From contig JADJET010000003.1 of the NCBI GenBank assembly GCA_016708925.1, positions 62,001 to 126,000 of the forward strand: a stretch of 64,000 bases of DNA. The letters run 5' to 3'. Positions 1-11,225 of this stretch are shown here, piece after piece. A program made the translations under genes and the position numbers. Below the pieces are notes generated by a model that saw only the letters and a program-made list of their open reading frames with translations, was not told the origin of the DNA and ran no database searches. Each line of letters opens with the position of its first letter. The first letter of the stretch is position 1. This DNA is from Gammaproteobacteria bacterium. Its GTDB lineage: Bacteria > Pseudomonadota > Gammaproteobacteria > Pseudomonadales > Porticoccaceae.

Positions 1-98
1 GCGCGGGCGTCGTTCCACCAGCCGCCACGCCACCAGTCGCCACACCAACATCCGCTACAGCATCAGCCACCACATCACCAACCGACGCTGCGCGCTGA
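1..98 (+). CDS. C-terminal tail of an upstream gene, possibly ubiJ (partial)
   Basis: A frame open from the window edge to TGA at 96-98 encodes an Ala/Pro/Thr-rich tail of about 31 residues ending in TDAAR. It stops one base before an ATG at 100 that looks like the true ubiB start. In many gammaproteobacteria ubiJ (an SCP2-domain ubiquinone biosynthesis factor) lies directly upstream of ubiB, so this may be its low-complexity end. No domain is visible in the piece present. The identity is inferred from gene order only. Confidence 0.35.
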   Translation, partial: AGVVPPAATPPVATPTSATASATTSPTDAAR

Positions 99-134
99 GA
101 TGAACCCCGCCCTGCGCGCCTGACCATTGCCCGG

Positions 135-1733
135 GTGGTGCTCCGCCACCGCCTGGACACGCTGGCCGCCGACCTGAGCCTGCCCCTTGCCCTGCGCTGG
201 CCGCTGCGCCTGCTGGCGCTGCTGCCGACGCCGCGGCGGACGCGGGGCACACGCCTGCGGCTGGCACTGGAAGCTCTGGGGCCAGTGTTCGTGAAGTTCG
301 GTCAGGTGCTCTCGACCCGCCCGGACCTGATCCCGAGCGATATCTGCGCGGAACTGGAAAAACTTCAGGACACGGTCCCGCCGTTCCCCGGCGCGGAGTT
401 CACCGCGCTGGTCGAAGCCGCGCTGGGCGCGCCCGTGGAGCAATTGTTCGCCCAATTCGAGCGCACGCCGCTGGCCTCCGCCTCGGTGGCGCAGGTTCAC
501 GCGGCGGTGTTGTCCGATGGCCGAGAAGTGGTGGTAAAAGCCATTCGCCCGGGCGTGCAGGCCGTCATCGAACTCGACTGCGCCCTGTTGCTGGCGCTGG
601 CGCGCGGACTCGAACGCTTCAGCGCCGAGGCGCGCCGGCTGCGCCCGGTCGAGGTTGCCCGCGACTACCGCACCACCATCCTCGACGAGCTGGACCTGCA
701 GCGGGAAGCCGCCAACGCCGCCATCCTGCGCCGCAACTTCACGGACTCGCCGCTGCTCTATGTACCGGCGATCCACTGGCCGCTGTCGAATCAGCAAGTC
801 ATGGTGATGGAGCGCATCCGCGCCATCGCGGTCACCGACGTCGCGGCATTGCGCGCCGCCGGCGCCGACTTCCGGGTACTGGCCGAGCGCGGCGTGGAGA
901 TTTTTTTCACCCAGGTGTTCACCCATAATTTTTTCCACGCCGACATGCATCCCGGCAATATCTTCGTGGATGTCCGGGAGCCGCGCCGACCGAGCTATGT
1001 CGCGGTGGACTGCGCCGTCATCGGCATCCTGTCCGACAGCGATCAGTACTATCTGGCGCGCAACATGCTGGCAATTTTCCGCCGCGACTACCGCCAGGTG
1101 GCCGAGTTGCACTTACAGTCGGGCTGGGTGCCGGAAGGCACTCCGGTGGTTGAACTGGAAAGCGCGGTGCGGACCGTGTGCGAACCCCGTTTCCAGCGGC
1201 CGCTGAAAGACATCTCCCTCGCCTATCTGCTGATCGACCTGTTTCGCGTCGCACGACGCTTCGATGCCGAGATCCAGCCGTCCCTGGTGCTGCTGCAAAA
1301 GACGCTGCTCAACATCGAAGGCCTTGGCCGCCAGCTCTATCCGGACCTCGATCTGTGGCAGACCGCCCATCCGTTTCTGGAGCGTTGGCTGCGCGAACGT
1401 TTCAAACCCACGCGACTGCTGGAACGGCTCAAGCGCCACGGTCCGGAATGGCTGGAACAATTCCCGCAGGTGCCGCAACTGATGTTCGATGCCCTCAAGC
1501 GTATTGACGGGATCGAACGGGCGCTGCGCGAACGCGCGCCAGTGGAAGCTCCCACGGGTAGGCGCAACGCCACGCTGGGCACACTCTGCGTTGGCGGTGC
1601 CGCAGGCATGCTGTTTGCCGTCAGCCCGTTGGCCAGCGACAGCTTGCAGGTCGCCAGCCTGGCGCTGGCGGGCGTCGGCGTGCTCCTGTTGCTGACCCAG
1701 CGAAGCTGGGATAATCGCCGCCCGCCCCGGTGA
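135..1733 (+). CDS. ubiB: UbiB, ADCK/UbiB-family ATPase of ubiquinone biosynthesis (start probably frameshifted)
   Basis: Atypical protein-kinase-like ATPase needed for aerobic ubiquinone biosynthesis at the inner membrane. Family hallmarks are visible: KFGQVLSTRPD (KxGQ motif), the Ala-rich loop ASASVAQVH, the catalytic stretch HNFFHADMHPGN, and VDCAVIG in place of the kinase DFG (E. coli UbiB has a similar DCG). Two hydrophobic helices close the protein. The open frame begins only at GTG 135. However, ATG 100 starts MNPALR, and adding one base near 115-118 joins it to RLTIARVVLRHRL, a typical UbiB N-terminus, giving about 544 aa against 546 in E. coli. I therefore think the real gene is 100-1733 with one base missing. 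hisI follows 4 bp downstream. Confidence 0.95.
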   Translation: MVLRHRLDTLAADLSLPLALRWPLRLLALLPTPRRTRGTRLRLALEALGPVFVKFGQVLSTRPDLIPSDICAELEKLQDTVPPFPGAEFTALVEAALGAPVEQLFAQFERTPLASASVAQVHAAVLSDGREVVVKAIRPGVQAVIELDCALLLALARGLERFSAEARRLRPVEVARDYRTTILDELDLQREAANAAILRRNFTDSPLLYVPAIHWPLSNQQVMVMERIRAIAVTDVAALRAAGADFRVLAERGVEIFFTQVFTHNFFHADMHPGNIFVDVREPRRPSYVAVDCAVIGILSDSDQYYLARNMLAIFRRDYRQVAELHLQSGWVPEGTPVVELESAVRTVCEPRFQRPLKDISLAYLLIDLFRVARRFDAEIQPSLVLLQKTLLNIEGLGRQLYPDLDLWQTAHPFLERWLRERFKPTRLLERLKRHGPEWLEQFPQVPQLMFDALKRIDGIERALRERAPVEAPTGRRNATLGTLCVGGAAGMLFAVSPLASDSLQVASLALAGVGVLLLLTQRSWDNRRPPR

Positions 1734-1737
1734 TGCC

Positions 1738-2136
1738 ATGACCAGCGATCCCGCCTCCACCCGATTCCTCGACAGCATCGCCTGGAATGCCGACGGCCTG
1801 GTGCCGGCCATCGCCCAAGACGCCACTACCGGCGCGGTGCTGATGCTTGCCTGGATGAACCGGGAGTCGCTCGCGCTCACCCTGCGGGAACAGCGCGCCG
1901 TGTACTGGTCGCGCTCCCGCGCACGGCTGTGGCGCAAGGGTGAAGAATCCGGCCATGTGCAACGACTGATCGATATCCGCCTCGACTGCGACGCCGATAC
2001 CTTGCTGCTGAAGGTGGAGCAAGTGGGCGGCATCGCCTGCCACACCGGCCGCCCATCCTGCTTTTACAACGAATTCAGTGACGGGCAATGGCGACCGGAC
2101 AGCCCGGACCCCACCGCTGGAGGCACCACATCATGA
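1738..2136 (+). CDS. hisI: Phosphoribosyl-AMP cyclohydrolase
   Basis: Third step of histidine biosynthesis: opens the adenine ring of phosphoribosyl-AMP to give ProFAR. The 132-aa protein carries the family signature LWRKGEESGH and the metal-binding cysteine/histidine region (RLDCDAD, GIACHTGRPSCFY). It is the stand-alone cyclohydrolase, separate from HisE, as in Pseudomonas. Its stop overlaps the hisE start (ATGA at 2133-2136), so the two histidine enzymes are translationally coupled. Confidence 0.96.
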   Translation: MTSDPASTRFLDSIAWNADGLVPAIAQDATTGAVLMLAWMNRESLALTLREQRAVYWSRSRARLWRKGEESGHVQRLIDIRLDCDADTLLLKVEQVGGIACHTGRPSCFYNEFSDGQWRPDSPDPTAGGTTS

Positions 2137-2462
2137 GCGATGTCCTGACCCGACTCACCTCCGTACTGGCGGCGCGCCGCCAGGCCGATCCCGAAACCTC
2201 CTATGTGGCACGCCTGCATCGCGACGGACTCAATAAAATTCTCGAGAAACTCGGTGAGGAATGCACGGAGACCCTGCTCGCCGCCAAGGATGCCGAGCGC
2301 AGCGGCGATACCCGTGCGCTGGTCGCGGAAACCGCCGATCTGTGGTTCCACTCGCTGGTAATGCTCGCCCACCTCGGCGAGAATGCCGACGCCGTACTGG
2401 CGGAGCTGGCGCGCCGTTTCGGCGTTTCCGGGCTGGACGAAAAAGCCAGCCGCAACCATTAA
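2133..2462 (+). CDS. hisE: Phosphoribosyl-ATP pyrophosphatase
   Basis: Second step of histidine biosynthesis: hydrolyses phosphoribosyl-ATP to phosphoribosyl-AMP and pyrophosphate. The 109-aa all-alpha MazG-like protein has the acidic metal-binding pattern LGEECTETLLAAKD followed by ETADLWFHSLVMLA. The frame is open further upstream, but ATG 2133, which overlaps the hisI stop by 4 nt, gives the normal family length and N-terminus. It sits between hisI and tatA, a known gammaproteobacterial arrangement. Confidence 0.96.
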   Translation: MSDVLTRLTSVLAARRQADPETSYVARLHRDGLNKILEKLGEECTETLLAAKDAERSGDTRALVAETADLWFHSLVMLAHLGENADAVLAELARRFGVSGLDEKASRNH

Positions 2463-2474
2463 CCGGAGACGATC

Positions 2475-2717
2475 ATGGGACTGGGCGGGATCAGTATTTG
2501 GCAATTGCTCATCATTCTGGTCATCGTGGTGATGATCTTCGGCACCAAACGGCTCAAAAATCTGGGCGGCGATCTCGGCGGTGCCATCAAGGGGTTCCGC
2601 AGCGCCATGGGCGACGGCAAAGATAAAACGCCCGAGCAGGTGGAAGACTCCCGTGCGGACAATACCCAGGCGCGGGAAACCGTCGATGCGGATACCGACA
2701 TCCACAAAAAGTCCTGA
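2475..2717 (+). CDS. tatA: TatA, twin-arginine translocase pore subunit
   Basis: Small inner-membrane protein (80 aa) that polymerises to form the Tat channel for folded proteins. One N-terminal membrane helix (about residues 7-21, QLLIILVIVVMIF) is followed by the FGTKRLKNLG hinge, an amphipathic helix with GGAIKGF, and an acidic, Lys-rich tail. ATG 2475 follows hisE by 12 bp. tatB and tatC follow on the same strand. Confidence 0.95.
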   Translation: MGLGGISIWQLLIILVIVVMIFGTKRLKNLGGDLGGAIKGFRSAMGDGKDKTPEQVEDSRADNTQARETVDADTDIHKKS

Positions 2718-2756
2718 CCCTCGGACGGGCCTTCACTCCCGGCCCGGAGCGCGCCC

Positions 2757-3140
2757 TTGTCCGACATCGGTTTTTCCGAACTTCTGCTGACAGTCGCGAT
2801 TGCCTTGATCGTGATCGGCCCCAAGCGCCTGCCCGAAGCAGCGCGTTTCCTTGGCTACTGGACCGGCAAGCTGAAGCGGACGCTACAGACTGCGCGCAGC
2901 GACATGGAGCGGGAGCTGGGCATCGACGACATCAAGCGCGAAGTTCACAACCAGTTGCGGCTGGAAGAACTCGACGCCGAACGCAAGCAGGTCGAAGAAA
3001 CCTTCCGGCGCAACCAGAGCCAGCCGCCCAAACCGATAGCGCCCACGCCGCAAGACCTGGCCACCATGGACTTTATCGACGATGACCCCGAGCCCAACGC
3101 CATCGTCAACGCGGACGATGCCAAGTCCGGTCGCCCGTGA
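2757..3140 (+). CDS. tatB: TatB, twin-arginine translocase receptor subunit
   Basis: Works with TatC to recognise twin-arginine signal peptides. The 127-aa protein begins MSDIGFSELLLTVAIALIVI and continues with GPKRLPEAAR, the standard TatB helix with its conserved Glu and Gly-Pro hinge, then a charged coiled-coil-like helix and a Pro-rich tail. The start codon is TTG (2757-2759), preceded by a GGAG-type ribosome site. No ATG gives the family N-terminus. It is longer than TatA, as expected. Confidence 0.93.
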   Translation: MSDIGFSELLLTVAIALIVIGPKRLPEAARFLGYWTGKLKRTLQTARSDMERELGIDDIKREVHNQLRLEELDAERKQVEETFRRNQSQPPKPIAPTPQDLATMDFIDDDPEPNAIVNADDAKSGRP

Positions 3141-3153
3141 CTGCGGCACAGGC

Positions 3154-3927
3154 ATGACCGACGCTCCGGATACCGATAACGAAACGACGCTGGTCGAGCA
3201 TCTGATCGAGTTGCGCAACCGCCTGCTGCGCTGTCTGCTGGGCATCGGCCTGCTGTTCGGCGGCATGTTCCCCTTCGCCAACCAGATCTACGACTATGTT
3301 TCGGCGCCGCTGCGCATTTATCTCCCGGAAGGTTCGTCGATGATCGCCACGGATGTGGCCGCGCCGTTCTTCGCGCCCTTCAAACTGACTTTCGTCGCCG
3401 CCATCCTGGGCGCGATGCCGGTAATCCTCTACCAGACCTGGGCTTTCGTGGCGCCCGGACTGTACAAGCGGGAGCGCCACATCGCGCTGCCCCTGTTCGT
3501 TTCCAGTGTGTTGCTGTTCTACGGCGGTATGGCGTTCGCCTACTACCTGGTGTTTCCCCTGATCTTTGGATTTTTTACCAGCGTCGGGCCGGAACACGTC
3601 GCCGTGATGACGGACATCACCCGCTATCTGGATTTCGTGCTGAAACTGTTTTTTGCTTTCGGATTCGCTTTCGAAATTCCCGTCGCGGTGGTGATTCTGA
3701 GCTGGACCGGACTGGTCGATCCGCGAAGCCTGGCGGAGAAACGCCCCTATGTCGTGGTAGGCTGTTTTACCGTGGGGATGCTGCTGACGCCACCCGATGT
3801 GTTCTCGCAAACCTTGCTCGCGGTACCCATGTGGATGCTGTTTGAACTCGGGATTGTGTGCGGACGCTGGATTCATCGCGCGGAAACGCCGGAAGAAGAC
3901 GCCGCCGTGGCAGACAAGGGTGGCTGA
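3154..3927 (+). CDS. tatC: TatC, twin-arginine translocase core subunit
   Basis: Polytopic inner-membrane protein (257 aa from ATG 3154) with six predicted membrane segments. It starts with LVEHLIELRNRLLRC, the conserved TatC N-terminal signature, and contains the FxxYQ-like loop PVILYQTWAFVAPGLYKRE. The longer open frame from 3082 would overlap tatB and add non-conserved sequence, so ATG 3154 is preferred. It ends the ubiB-hisIE-tatABC run and meets a minus-strand gene tail to tail 8 bp later. Confidence 0.96.
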   Translation: MTDAPDTDNETTLVEHLIELRNRLLRCLLGIGLLFGGMFPFANQIYDYVSAPLRIYLPEGSSMIATDVAAPFFAPFKLTFVAAILGAMPVILYQTWAFVAPGLYKRERHIALPLFVSSVLLFYGGMAFAYYLVFPLIFGFFTSVGPEHVAVMTDITRYLDFVLKLFFAFGFAFEIPVAVVILSWTGLVDPRSLAEKRPYVVVGCFTVGMLLTPPDVFSQTLLAVPMWMLFELGIVCGRWIHRAETPEEDAAVADKGG

Positions 3928-3935
3928 TCCGCTGA

Positions 3936-5117
3936 TCAACCGATCGCGCCTGCCGCCCGCAGCGCGGCAATATCGGCATCGGAACAGCCCACCGATGTCA
4001 GCACTTCGTCGGTATGCTCGCCCAGCGCCGGCGCCGGTCGCCGCACGGTGCAGGGCTCACCCGCGAAAATCGCCGCCGGGCGCGTCTGGCGCAGACGCCC
4101 GCCCCGGGGATCGTCGTACTCGATCAATGCGCCCGCATGACGGACACGGGGATCCTCGATCACCTCGTCCAGGGTATTGACCTTGCCGCAGGGAACCCCT
4201 TCGCGATCCATGCGCGCCACCACCTCGGCGGTGGTCAGGGTGCGGGTCTTGCCCTCGAACGCCACCAGCAGATCGCTGTAGTTGCTGAAGCGCTCGAAAA
4301 GCGATGCAAACCGGTTTTCATCGCGCAGGTGCGGCAGTTCCAGCGCCCGACAGGCGCCCTCGAACTCCTCGTCACCCACCACGATGGTGGTGACAAAACC
4401 GTCGGCGGTCTCCAGCACCCGATAAAACTCCGCCAGCAGCGGCTTGGACTGAAACCCCTCCGCACCCACGAAACCGTGATTCCAGAAGGCATCCGGCCAC
4501 AGGAATTGCAGGCTCGCCTCCAGCATCGACACTTCGATATGGTGGCCGCGAACGCGACCCGAAGCGCGCGCGAACAGCGCCGAGGAAATCGCCTGGGCCG
4601 TGGTCAGCGCCGCGATCTTGTCGCTCGCAATGGTCTTCACCAGTTGCGGCTTGCCGCCATGGCCCTGGGCGGCGGCGAAACCGGCGGTCACCTGGATCAC
4701 CGGATCGTAGACGCGCTGGTGCGCCGCCGGTCCGTCCGGGCCGAAACCGGAAATCGACACATAGATGAGATCGGGATTGATTTCGTGCAGGTCCTCGTAC
4801 CCGTAACCACTGCGGTCGAGGGCACCCGGACGCGAGTTCTGTACGAACACGTCGGCGGTCTTGATAAGCTCATACAGCGCCGGCCGCAATTGCGGGCTCT
4901 TGAGATCGACGGCGAGCGAGCGTTTGTTGCGATTCATGGCGGCGTTGTAACCGGTCACGCCGCCGCGCACGCCACCAACATAACGCGAAGGGTCGCCGCG
5001 GCCGACGGTTTCGAGCCGGATCACGTCGGCACCCTGATCGGCAAGAATCCCGGTCGCAAAAGGCCCGGAAGCATTGGTGGTCACTTCAATGATACGAATG
5101 CCTTTCAGTGGCTCCAC
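3936..5117 (-). CDS. CaiB/BaiF (family III) CoA-transferase
   Basis: 393-aa protein of the formyl-CoA transferase type, which moves CoA between carboxylic acids. It opens with LKGIRIIEVTTNASGPFATG and GADVIRLE, and contains the NRNKRSLAVDLK and VFVQNSRPGALDRSGYGYEDL blocks. The nucleophilic Asp is probably that in IASDKIAALTTAQA. It is clearly more distant from the four tandem paralogues at 20.7-25.9 kb than those are from each other. The acyl substrate cannot be told. The acyl-CoA dehydrogenase just upstream on the same strand suggests a role in acyl-CoA breakdown. Confidence 0.85.
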   Translation of the reverse strand: MEPLKGIRIIEVTTNASGPFATGILADQGADVIRLETVGRGDPSRYVGGVRGGVTGYNAAMNRNKRSLAVDLKSPQLRPALYELIKTADVFVQNSRPGALDRSGYGYEDLHEINPDLIYVSISGFGPDGPAAHQRVYDPVIQVTAGFAAAQGHGGKPQLVKTIASDKIAALTTAQAISSALFARASGRVRGHHIEVSMLEASLQFLWPDAFWNHGFVGAEGFQSKPLLAEFYRVLETADGFVTTIVVGDEEFEGACRALELPHLRDENRFASLFERFSNYSDLLVAFEGKTRTLTTAEVVARMDREGVPCGKVNTLDEVIEDPRVRHAGALIEYDDPRGGRLRQTRPAAIFAGEPCTVRRPAPALGEHTDEVLTSVGCSDADIAALRAAGAIG

Positions 5118-5197
5118 GGTTATGTCCCCCGTTGTTTATTGTTTCGTACTCAATGCCATCAGCAGTGCCCCCTCCGCGCGGCCGGGAGCACTCTTGA

Positions 5198-5384
5198 TCA
5201 AAGCGCTCCCATCATCCAGGCGAACAGCAGCGCAAAACCGCTGATGAGGACTGACGACGATCCACAGCACCAGCAGCAATCGCAGCGGACGGAACGGTTG
5301 ACGCTCGACCTGGTGAATCGGGGAGTTGAGATATTCCCGCACCCGCGCGAGATCCTCTTCCGACAACTTGGGCTTCTCGATCAT
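5198..5384 (-). CDS. DUF3094-like small membrane protein (frameshifted)
   Basis: The uninterrupted frame from ATG 5384 starts MIEKPKLSEEDLARVREYLN and continues SPIHQVERQPFRPLRLLLVL, resembling the DUF3094 family of about 60-aa proteins. As read it runs into a non-hydrophobic tail to 5136. Dropping one base near 5252 instead gives VLISGFALLFAWMMGAL and a stop at 5198-5200. This completes a membrane helix and a 61-aa protein of family length. I therefore take 5198-5384 as the gene with one extra base. Function unknown. Confidence 0.6.
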
Positions 5385-5423
5385 CGTGCAACTCCGCCGC
5401 TGGACTCCTGGGAGCCGGGAATA

Positions 5424-7227
<1,804 letters not shown>

Positions 7228-7318
7228 TGTGTATCTCCAGGTTCGTTGGCGCGCCCAGTTTAGGCAAGCTTGGTGGCGGGGAACAGCGCGCGCCGGCGGT
7301 TTACGGCGACTCCCCGGA

Positions 7319-8514
<1,196 letters not shown>

Positions 8515-8518
<4 letters not shown>

Positions 8519-9549
8519 CCGGTTCGGGCCGCCGCGTCGTACCAGCGTCCGGCAGAGGCCTGGTTTTGATACAGGGGAATATCCGCCTGCGGCGCGACCG
8601 GGCCGGCTTCGGGCCGGATGCCCAGGCGGGCAAACAGCGTGCGGTCCGCATCCGCATCCGGGTTGGGTGTGGTGAGCAGCTTCTCGCCGTAGAAGATCGA
8701 GTTGGCCCCGGCGAAAAACGCCAGCGCCTGGGTCTGTTCGTTCATCGACTCGCGACCGGCGGACAGCCGCACATGGGACGCTGGCATCAGGATGCGCGCG
8801 ACCGCGATGGTGCGGACGAAGTCGAAAGGGTCGAGCGCCCCCGCATCCGCCAGCGGCGTCCCGGCGACCGGCACCAACTGATTGATGGGCACGGATTCGG
8901 GATGCACCGGCAGGTTGGCGAGCTGCACCAGTAGCCCGGCGCGATCCGCCAGACCTTCGCCCATGCCGAGAATGCCGCCGGCGCACACCTTCATGCCGGC
9001 GCGGCGCACCCGGTCGAGCGTCTCCAGCCGATCCTGGTAAGTGCGGGTGGTGATGATCTCGCCGTAGTATTCCGGCGAGGTATCCAGATTGTGGTTGTAG
9101 TAGTCGAGGCCCGCGTCGGCCAGCGCCTGCGACTGGGTTTCGGACAGCATGCCCAGCGTCATGCAGGTCTCCAGACCCAGGGCTTTCACCTCGCGGACCA
9201 TGTCCAGAACAGCGGGCAGATCGCGGTCGTGGGGCGAGCGCCAGGCGGCACCCATGCAGAAACGGGTGGCGCCCTGCGCGCGCGCGGCCCGGGCGCGCTC
9301 GACCACGGCTTCCAGTTCGAGCAGTTTTTCCCGCTCCAGGCCGGTGTCGTAGCGGGCGCTCTGGGGGCAGTATTTGCAGTCCTCGGGGCAGGCACCGGTC
9401 TTGATCGACAACAGCGTACTCACCTGCACGGTATTGGGATCGAAGTGCTGGCGGTGAATCGTTTGCGCCCGAAACAGCAGGTCGCTGAAAGGCAGCGCGA
9501 ACAGCGCCAAGGCTTCGGCTCGGGTCCAATCGTGGCGGATCGCTGTCAT
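8515..9549 (-). CDS. bioB: Biotin synthase
   Basis: Radical-SAM enzyme that inserts sulfur into dethiobiotin. The radical cluster motif GACPEDCKYC (CxxxCxxC) is present, as are YYNHNLDTSPEYY and the Arg/Asn residues of the [2Fe-2S] region (LSAGRESM). ATG 9549 (MTAIRHDW) matches the usual family start. The frame extends 14 codons further upstream but only into promoter sequence. It is transcribed with bioF from the promoter at 9587-9614. Confidence 0.96.
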
Positions 9550-9586
9550 CGGGCGTCTCGGGTTGCGCGGCGGGAAGGATCGGGGA

Positions 9587-9614
9587 ATCATATCGGCCGA
9601 GACCCCGCTGTCAA
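9587..9614 (-). promoter_or_regulatory. bioB promoter
   Basis: On the minus strand a perfect -35 TTGACA (9609-9614) and a -10 TATGAT (9587-9592) are separated by 16 bp, about 40 bp upstream of the bioB start. This is one of the best sigma-70 promoters in the window. The -35 lies inside the BirA-type operator. Confidence 0.75.
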
Positions 9615-9640
9615 CCGCAGGTCAGGATCGGGGTTAACAA
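9608..9640. promoter_or_regulatory. BirA-type biotin operator
   Basis: Imperfect palindrome CTGTCAACC (9608-9616), 15-bp spacer, GGTTAACAA (9632-9640). The known gammaproteobacterial BirA operator is TTGTAAACC-N15/16-GGTTTACAA, so 7 of 9 and 8 of 9 positions match. The left arm covers the -35 box of the bioB promoter, where bound BirA would block RNA polymerase. The site also lies 17 bp before comF, which may share the control. Confidence 0.7.
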
Positions 9641-9656
9641 CGTCCGGGACGCATGG

Positions 9657-10346
9657 ATGCGCTCAGCCTCTTTCACACTGTTCCCCGGCCGCTGCCTGCT
9701 GTGCGGGAATCCGAGCCGCCGCGCGCTCGATCTGTGCGCGCCCTGCGAAGCCGATCTGCCCTATCTCGACAGTGCGTGCGGTCAATGCGCCCTGCCCTTG
9801 CCCGCGCCGGGCATCTGCGCCCGGTGCCAGCAGCACCCGCCCCCGTTTGCGATCAGCGTGGTGCCCTGCCGCCACGCCTTTCCAATCGATCACCTGATCC
9901 AGCGCCTCAAATACGGCGGCGAGCTGGCGCAGGTCGCACCCCTGGCGAGCCTGCTGGCCACGGCATTGCGACGCCGCCCGGAACCCCTGCCGCAAGCGCT
10001 GGTGCCGGTGCCGCTGCACTGGCGGCGGCAGGCGACACGGGGGTTCAACCAGGCACTGGAGCTTGCGAATCAGATCGGGAAGACGCTGGCTATCCCGGTG
10101 CGCCCCGATCTGGTCCGCCGCGCCCGCGCCACCCCGCCCCAGGTGGGTATGGCGCGGACGGAGCGCCGCCGCAATCTGGCGCGCGCCTTCGTCGCCCGCG
10201 CGGCGTCGATGCCGGAGCACATCGCGCTGATCGATGATGTCGTCACCACCGGCAGCACCATGGAAGCCCTTGCCCGCTGCCTGGGACAGGCCGGCGCGGC
10301 GCGGATCGAGGTCTGGGCCATCAGCCGCGCCTTGTTGGCAAATTAG
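9657..10346 (+). CDS. comF: ComF-family phosphoribosyltransferase-like protein
   Basis: 229-aa cytoplasmic protein with an N-terminal cysteine-rich zinc-binding part (CLLC, CAPC, CGQC, CARC pairs, about residues 13-60) and a C-terminal type I phosphoribosyltransferase fold with the PRPP loop IALIDDVVTTGSTM. ComF proteins are needed for DNA uptake in naturally competent bacteria, and in Gammaproteobacteria the gene commonly neighbours bioB. ATG 9657 is the first in-frame start. cysE follows after 24 bp. Confidence 0.9.
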   Translation: MRSASFTLFPGRCLLCGNPSRRALDLCAPCEADLPYLDSACGQCALPLPAPGICARCQQHPPPFAISVVPCRHAFPIDHLIQRLKYGGELAQVAPLASLLATALRRRPEPLPQALVPVPLHWRRQATRGFNQALELANQIGKTLAIPVRPDLVRRARATPPQVGMARTERRRNLARAFVARAASMPEHIALIDDVVTTGSTMEALARCLGQAGAARIEVWAISRALLAN

Positions 10347-10370
10347 CGCGGCGGGCCGGATAATGCGGCG

Positions 10371-11207
10371 ATGACACGCACTCATCGGCAATGCAGTTCC
10401 GCCAGCCCGCAAGACAGCCCCTGCAACGCATCCCTGTGGCAGACGGTGGTCGCCGAGGTCCGTGAGCAGGTCGAGGCGGAACCGCTGCTGGCGAGCTTTC
10501 TGCACAGCACCATCCTGAACCACCGCGATCTGTCCGCGGCGCTCAGCTTCCACCTCGCCAACAAACTGCACAGCGACATCACCCCCGCGCTGATGCTGCG
10601 CGAGATTTTCGACGACGCCTTCGCCGGCCAGCCCGACATCATCGACAGCGCTCGCTGCGACATCATCGCCACCTACGAGCGCGATTCCGCCTGCCGAGAT
10701 TTCTCGACCCCACTGCTCTATTTCAAGGGTTTTCACGCGCTGACCGCGCATCGGGTATCGCACTGGCTGTGGCAAAACCGGCACCGCAACCTGGCGCTGG
10801 TGCTGCAAAACCGCATCTCCGTAACCTTTGGCGTCGACATCCACCCGGCGGCCCGCGTCGGCAAGGGCATCCTGCTGGACCACGCCACCGGACTCGTAAT
10901 CGGTGAAACCGCCGTGGTCGAAGACGGCGTCTCCCTCATGCAGTCGGTCACCCTGGGCGGTACCGGCAAGGAGACCGGCGACCGCCATCCCAAGATCCGC
11001 CGCGGCGTGCTGGTGGGACCGGGCGCGAAGATCCTCGGCAATATCGAAGTCGGCGCAGGCGCCAAGATCATCGCCGCCAGCGTGGTTCTGCAAGCGGTGC
11101 CGGCGCACGCCATCGCCGCCGGCGTGCCGGCCCGGGTAATCGGCAACATCACCGATGAACCCGCGCGCAAGATGGATCACAGCCTCGAAGGCTGTAGCGG
11201 GCTCTAA
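10371..11207 (+). CDS. cysE: Serine O-acetyltransferase
   Basis: First step of cysteine biosynthesis: acetyl transfer from acetyl-CoA to serine. The 278-aa length and the N-terminal helical domain (SFLHSTILNHRDLSAALS) are those of the long CysE type. The C-terminal half is a left-handed beta helix of hexapeptide repeats with the catalytic region GVDIHPAARVGKGILLDHAT and GETAVVEDGV. No sign of a T-box or other leader upstream. It ends tail to tail with epmA. Confidence 0.95.
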   Translation: MTRTHRQCSSASPQDSPCNASLWQTVVAEVREQVEAEPLLASFLHSTILNHRDLSAALSFHLANKLHSDITPALMLREIFDDAFAGQPDIIDSARCDIIATYERDSACRDFSTPLLYFKGFHALTAHRVSHWLWQNRHRNLALVLQNRISVTFGVDIHPAARVGKGILLDHATGLVIGETAVVEDGVSLMQSVTLGGTGKETGDRHPKIRRGVLVGPGAKILGNIEVGAGAKIIAASVVLQAVPAHAIAAGVPARVIGNITDEPARKMDHSLEGCSGL

Positions 11208-11225
11208 CAACTTGCTGAAAAACGG

